Positions 61,224 through 64,000 of a DNA stretch of 64,000 nucleotides are shown here, piece by piece (position 1 is the stretch's first letter; each line of letters begins with the position of its first letter). This DNA comes from Slackia sp. (lineage in GTDB: Bacteria; Actinomycetota; Coriobacteriia; Coriobacteriales; Eggerthellaceae), in the NCBI GenBank assembly GCA_029266945.1, contig JARIED010000028.1, positions 1-64,000 on the forward strand. Direction: 5' to 3'. A program made the translations under genes and the position numbers. The notes beneath the pieces were generated by a model. The model saw nothing but the letters and a program-made list of their open reading frames with translations, did no database searches and was not told the DNA's origin.

Positions 61224-62099
61224 ATGACGACAAACGTCTCATCGCATGAATCAGCGACCCTCGATATGCCGTTCCCTCGGCTTTCCGAGGGTCGCTTTTC
61301 TTCATGCACGCTCATAACCGACGATGCGCTCTACGCCGCGACGGGCGTTCGCATCGGCTTCACGCAGCGTACGGGCGGCGTAAGCCTTGCCCCGTACGAC
61401 TCCTTGAACCTGGGCGGCCATGTCGGCGACGATCCCGTCCATGTGGAGCAGAACAGGGCGACTTTGCTTGCGGCGCTCGGCGCGTCCGACGCCTCCTGCA
61501 TCCAGCCGCATCAGGTGCACGGCGACGTCGTCGTGACTTGTCGCGATGCACACGATGCGAAGGAGTGCGCCGATCACGCGGCGCAGGGGGCCGACGGCGT
61601 GGTCGTCGCATGCCCCGACACCGCGGCGCTTCTGTGCTTCGCTGACTGCGTCCCCGTGATCGCCGTGGCCCCTACGGGCGCGTTCGCGGTGGTGCATGCG
61701 GGATGGCGCGGCGTGGTCGCGCGCATCGCCGAGAAGGCCGTCGCGCGCCTGTGCGAGGAAGAAGACGTTACGCCTTCGAGGCTCAACGTCTATATCGGCC
61801 CGCACATACGCAGTTGCCATTTCGAGGTGGGGGCCGAGGTGGCCCAAGTCTTTTCCGACGAGTTCGGCGACGAGGTCGTTTTGCCGGGGCCCTTCGTCGA
61901 CATGGCGAAGGCACTTCGCACGGGCCTTCAGGCATGCGGGGTCGATGCGGACCGCATCGTCGATGCGCAGGCTTGCACGGTATGCGACGCCGGGCGCCGG
62001 TATTATTCCTACCGGGTATCCAAGGGATGCTGCGGCCGCCATGCGGCGGTAGCGGTCAGGGTTTCCGATGACTCGAGGAGGGCGGATTCATGGCTTTGA
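61224..62099 (+). CDS. pgeF: PgeF/YfiH (polyphenol oxidase/laccase domain) family protein
   Basis: A 291-residue DUF152 protein. G-V-R-I-G-F-T-Q-R-T-G-G-V-S, S-L-N-L-G-G-H-V-G-D-D, and the metal/catalytic residues in Q-P-H-Q-V-H-G, F-A-D-C-V-P-V and V-H-A-G-W-R-G fit the family. The E. coli member PgeF corrects L-Ser misincorporated in place of L-Ala in peptidoglycan precursors; others have purine-nucleoside activity. It is the standard gene after ftsZ in Gram-positives. An intrinsic-terminator structure lies within its first 80 bases, so the exact start is uncertain. Confidence 0.87.
   Translation: MTTNVSSHESATLDMPFPRLSEGRFSSCTLITDDALYAATGVRIGFTQRTGGVSLAPYDSLNLGGHVGDDPVHVEQNRATLLAALGASDASCIQPHQVHGDVVVTCRDAHDAKECADHAAQGADGVVVACPDTAALLCFADCVPVIAVAPTGAFAVVHAGWRGVVARIAEKAVARLCEEEDVTPSRLNVYIGPHIRSCHFEVGAEVAQVFSDEFGDEVVLPGPFVDMAKALRTGLQACGVDADRIVDAQACTVCDAGRRYYSYRVSKGCCGRHAAVAVRVSDDSRRADSWL
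61255..61303 (+). terminator. Terminator/attenuator inside the 5' coding region of pgeF
   Basis: GCGACCCTCG (61255-61264) pairs with 61287-61296, followed by TTTTCTT. A competing hairpin CCCTCGG (61275-61281) with CCGAGGG (61286-61292) uses part of the same right arm. The structure can end ftsZ transcripts or control expression of pgeF-yggS. Confidence 0.65.
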
Positions 62100-62785
62100 A
62101 GCAACGATACGAGCGGATCGAGCGCGAAGCTCGCGCGTTCTGCGAGGCGAGCGGGCGCGGCGCGGGCGAGGTGACGATCATCGGCGTGTCGAAGACGGTG
62201 GGCCTCGAGGCGGTCGAAGAGGCCGTCGCCGCGGGCATCCACGACTTCGGCGAGAACCGCCCGCAGGAGCTTGCGCGAAAGCACGACGCGTTTCCCGACG
62301 AACGCTGGCATTTCATCGGCAACATCCAGTCGCGCCAGCTCTCCACGGTCGTGGGTCGCGCTTGCCTGATCCATTCGCTGTGCGAACGAAGCCACGCCGA
62401 GAAGATCGACCGCCTGGCCGAGGGCCTGGGAATCGTGCAGGACGTGTTGATCGAGGTTAACGACGGCGAAGAGAGCAAACAAGGCGTGCAGCCTGACGAA
62501 TTGTTCGATATGCTGATGGCGTGCAGCAAGTTGAAGCACGTGCGCGTGGTCGGCCTGATGACTATGGCCATGCGCGGAAGCCTCGAAGACGCGCGGGCCA
62601 CGTTCGCCGACTTGCGTATTCTGCGCGATACGATGCGCGACAAGCTGGAACGCAGCGGCGTGCAGGGTATCGATCTGCATGAACTTTCCATGGGGATGAG
62701 CGACGACTATCTCGAAGCGATACCCCAAGGGGCTACCATGGTGCGCGTCGGTCGCGCCATTTTCAGCGACGACTATGCGAGCTAA
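62090..62785 (+). CDS. PLP homeostasis protein, YggS family
   Basis: A 231-residue fold-type III PLP protein (YggS/PLPBP). The PLP lysine is in I-I-G-V-S-K-T (about residue 35), with F-G-E-N-R-P-Q-E, W-H-F-I-G-N-I-Q-S-R-Q, G-L-M-T-M-A and S-M-G-M-S-D-D-Y. It balances PLP and amino/keto acid pools. It overlaps pgeF by 10 nt and precedes sepF, an order widely conserved in Gram-positive division clusters. Confidence 0.94.
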   Translation: MALKQRYERIEREARAFCEASGRGAGEVTIIGVSKTVGLEAVEEAVAAGIHDFGENRPQELARKHDAFPDERWHFIGNIQSRQLSTVVGRACLIHSLCERSHAEKIDRLAEGLGIVQDVLIEVNDGEESKQGVQPDELFDMLMACSKLKHVRVVGLMTMAMRGSLEDARATFADLRILRDTMRDKLERSGVQGIDLHELSMGMSDDYLEAIPQGATMVRVGRAIFSDDYAS

Positions 62786-62816
62786 CGGTCTCGCTCGAAG
62801 GATAAGGTGAAACAAC

Positions 62817-63665
62817 ATGGATTTGAAGATCCCCAAACTCGACGATCTGAAGGATCGCCTCGATTTCAAAGACCGCTTCGGGTTCAAGGACGCCTCGCAC
62901 GCGCGTCCGTCTTCCTCGCATGAAGAGCCGCATGACGATCATTACGACGACTCCTACGACGATTTCGGCCAGGAGGATTTCGGCGAGTACGCGTTCGACA
63001 ACAACGCCGACTATGCCCGCGAGCCCCGCAAGGACGCGGCGGCCACCGCATCGTTCGCTCCTCAGATGCCGAAACTCGTGACGGCCGACGACGTGCGCGC
63101 GCATACCCAGTACACCCCCAATGAGGATGCGATCGACGCCGCTGCGGTTCGCGCCGAGCGCCCGGCTCCCGTCGAAGAGCCGCGTCCCGCTCCCTTCGAC
63201 ACCACCTTCGAACCCACGCCGCCTAGCCAGGGCGCGCATGCCGCGAAGACCCCTGTGTCCGTCTCGTCCGCGCAGACCGGTGCTTTCGCCGCCGTCCAGG
63301 ACGTGCCCGCCATGCCTGCGATGCCTACGGCCGAGGTGCAGCCTCAGGCCGACGCGCCCGCGCCTGCCCAGGCCCAGCCTCGCATCGTGCAGCGCGCGAC
63401 GCGCATCCTGACCGTGATCAAGCCCGAAAGCTACGCCGACGCCGAGCGCATCGCCAAGATCCTCAAGGCGGGCGACGTCGCGGTGCTTTCGCTGCGCAGC
63501 ACGCCCGATGCCCTGGGCAAGCGCATCCTCGACTTCAGCTTCGGCGTCGCCTGCGCTCTCGATGCGCGCGTCGAATGCGTTTCGGGCCATGTGTTCGCCC
63601 TGACGCGCGGTGCCGGCCTCACGGAGGGCGAGACCAACCGTCTGCGCGACCAGGGGCTGATGTAG
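62817..63665 (+). CDS. sepF: Cell division protein SepF with long acidic/proline-rich linker
   Basis: A 282-residue SepF. The N terminus (M-D-L-K-I-P-K-L-D-D-L-K-D-R-L) could form the membrane-binding amphipathic helix. Residues about 28-190 are low-complexity: first very acidic and Tyr-rich (H-D-D-H-Y-D-D-S-Y-D-D-F), then Pro/Ala-rich. The conserved SepF core (about 193-282) has I-L-T-V-I-K-P-E-S-Y-A-D-A-E-R-I-A, R-I-L-D-F-S-F-G-V-A and F-A-L-T-R. It anchors FtsZ to the membrane and substitutes for the missing FtsA. yggT starts directly after its stop codon. Confidence 0.93.
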   Translation: MDLKIPKLDDLKDRLDFKDRFGFKDASHARPSSSHEEPHDDHYDDSYDDFGQEDFGEYAFDNNADYAREPRKDAAATASFAPQMPKLVTADDVRAHTQYTPNEDAIDAAAVRAERPAPVEEPRPAPFDTTFEPTPPSQGAHAAKTPVSVSSAQTGAFAAVQDVPAMPAMPTAEVQPQADAPAPAQAQPRIVQRATRILTVIKPESYADAERIAKILKAGDVAVLSLRSTPDALGKRILDFSFGVACALDARVECVSGHVFALTRGAGLTEGETNRLRDQGLM

Positions 63666-63920
63666 ATGCTCGAATACCTCATCGTCTCCTTGGCCGACGT
63701 GTACACGATGATCCTGTTCGTGTACGTGCTCATGTCCTGGATTCCGCAGAAGGGCGGCATCATCGCCGACATCGACACCGTGTTGGGCAGGGTGTGCGAT
63801 CCGTTTCTCGATCTTTTCAGAAGATTCATCCCTCCCATCGGCGGGATGGTGGACATATCGCCGATTTTCGCACTGCTTGTATTACAATTCGCTGTACGGC
63901 TGATCGTTGGCATTCTCTAG
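63666..63920 (+). CDS. YggT family membrane protein
   Basis: An 84-residue YggT protein with two hydrophobic segments (about 5-25 and 62-83), the S-W-I-P-Q motif between them and D-P-F-L-D-L-F-R-R-F-I-P-P-I-G-G, the family signature. Role unknown; it lies between sepF and divIVA in many Gram-positives. It is encoded without any gap after sepF. Confidence 0.92.
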   Translation: MLEYLIVSLADVYTMILFVYVLMSWIPQKGGIIADIDTVLGRVCDPFLDLFRRFIPPIGGMVDISPIFALLVLQFAVRLIVGIL

Positions 63921-63952
63921 ATCGGCATCTCGATACGCGTTAAGGAGCTGTC

Positions 63953-64000
63953 ATGGCTATCACTTCCGAAGAAATTCATAACCAAAGCTTCACGGTCGAC
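63953..64000 (+). CDS. DivIVA family protein, 3' end beyond window
   Basis: Only the first 16 codons are inside the window (M-A-I-T-S-E-E-I-H-N-Q-S-F-T-V-D), preceded by AAGGAG at 8 nt. This matches the start of actinobacterial DivIVA/Wag31-like proteins (M-A-I-T-x-x-x-I-x-x-x-x-F), and it is the expected neighbour after sepF-yggT. DivIVA marks poles and septa and organises wall growth. Confidence 0.75.
   Translation, partial: MAITSEEIHNQSFTVD

Overview
The window reads as a contiguous chromosomal segment of a high-GC, anaerobic, Gram-positive actinobacterium, most likely of class Coriobacteriia (Eggerthellaceae-like). I cannot fix the genus by eye. The inference rests on four things: C/G-rich third codon positions; a pyruvate:ferredoxin oxidoreductase beside a desulfoferrodoxin-type superoxide reductase (strict-anaerobe metabolism with oxygen defence); a DUF4179 anti-sigma protein paired with an ECF sigma factor; and a division cluster that has SepF and DivIVA but no FtsA. 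Nearly everything is core genome. No IS element, prophage, CRISPR array or rRNA operon was seen.

Layout. 1-4.2 kb: end of a RidA-family gene, a C_GCAxxG_C_C protein (minus strand), then asp23-nusB-xseB-dxs. 4.2-6.1 kb: minus-strand ECF sigma/DUF4179 pair. 6.3-10.8 kb: tlyA, a TetR-type regulator with a candidate operator, and a P2A-type calcium ATPase. 11-12.9 kb: rpsB-tsf from a strong promoter. 13.2-14.9 kb: an AT-richer, multi-pass, probably GT-C-like membrane protein. 15-19.7 kb: murA, a degenerate LCP-domain protein, lgt, superoxide reductase and a NifU-like scaffold. 19.9-26.2 kb: addB-addA recombination nuclease. 26.3-27.4 kb: a small membrane protein that may be translated from a leaderless mRNA, and an orphan vsr. 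27.6-34.3 kb: nifJ, a minus-strand aminotransferase and a putP-like symporter. 34.6-39 kb: translation block tRNA-Tyr/Thr/Met, tuf, rpmG, tRNA-Trp, secE, nusG, rplK, rplA. 39.1-45.9 kb: map, murJ (minus), nadK, a UPF0371 gene (minus) and xerC/D.

46-64 kb is a nearly complete division and cell-wall (dcw) cluster: mraZ-rsmH-ftsL-ftsI-murF-mraY-murD-ftsW-murG-murC-murB-ftsQ-ftsZ-pgeF-yggS-sepF-yggT-divIVA (cut by the window end). murE, ddl and ftsA are absent from their usual slots. The mraZ promoter carries 10-bp-spaced TGGGA repeats, the expected MraZ operator. Together with murA, lgt, murJ and the LCP gene, the window covers much of lipid II synthesis, its flipping and septal use.

I found no convincing wholly new system. 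The observations most worth following are: strongly basic disordered tails on FtsW and FtsQ (and a mixed-charge tail on MurJ) set against an acidic SepF linker; a terminator-like attenuator inside the 5' end of pgeF; a candidate leaderless gene; an LCP protein that has lost its signature motifs; and an 8-mer (TATATAAG) that recurs on one strand far more often than base composition predicts.
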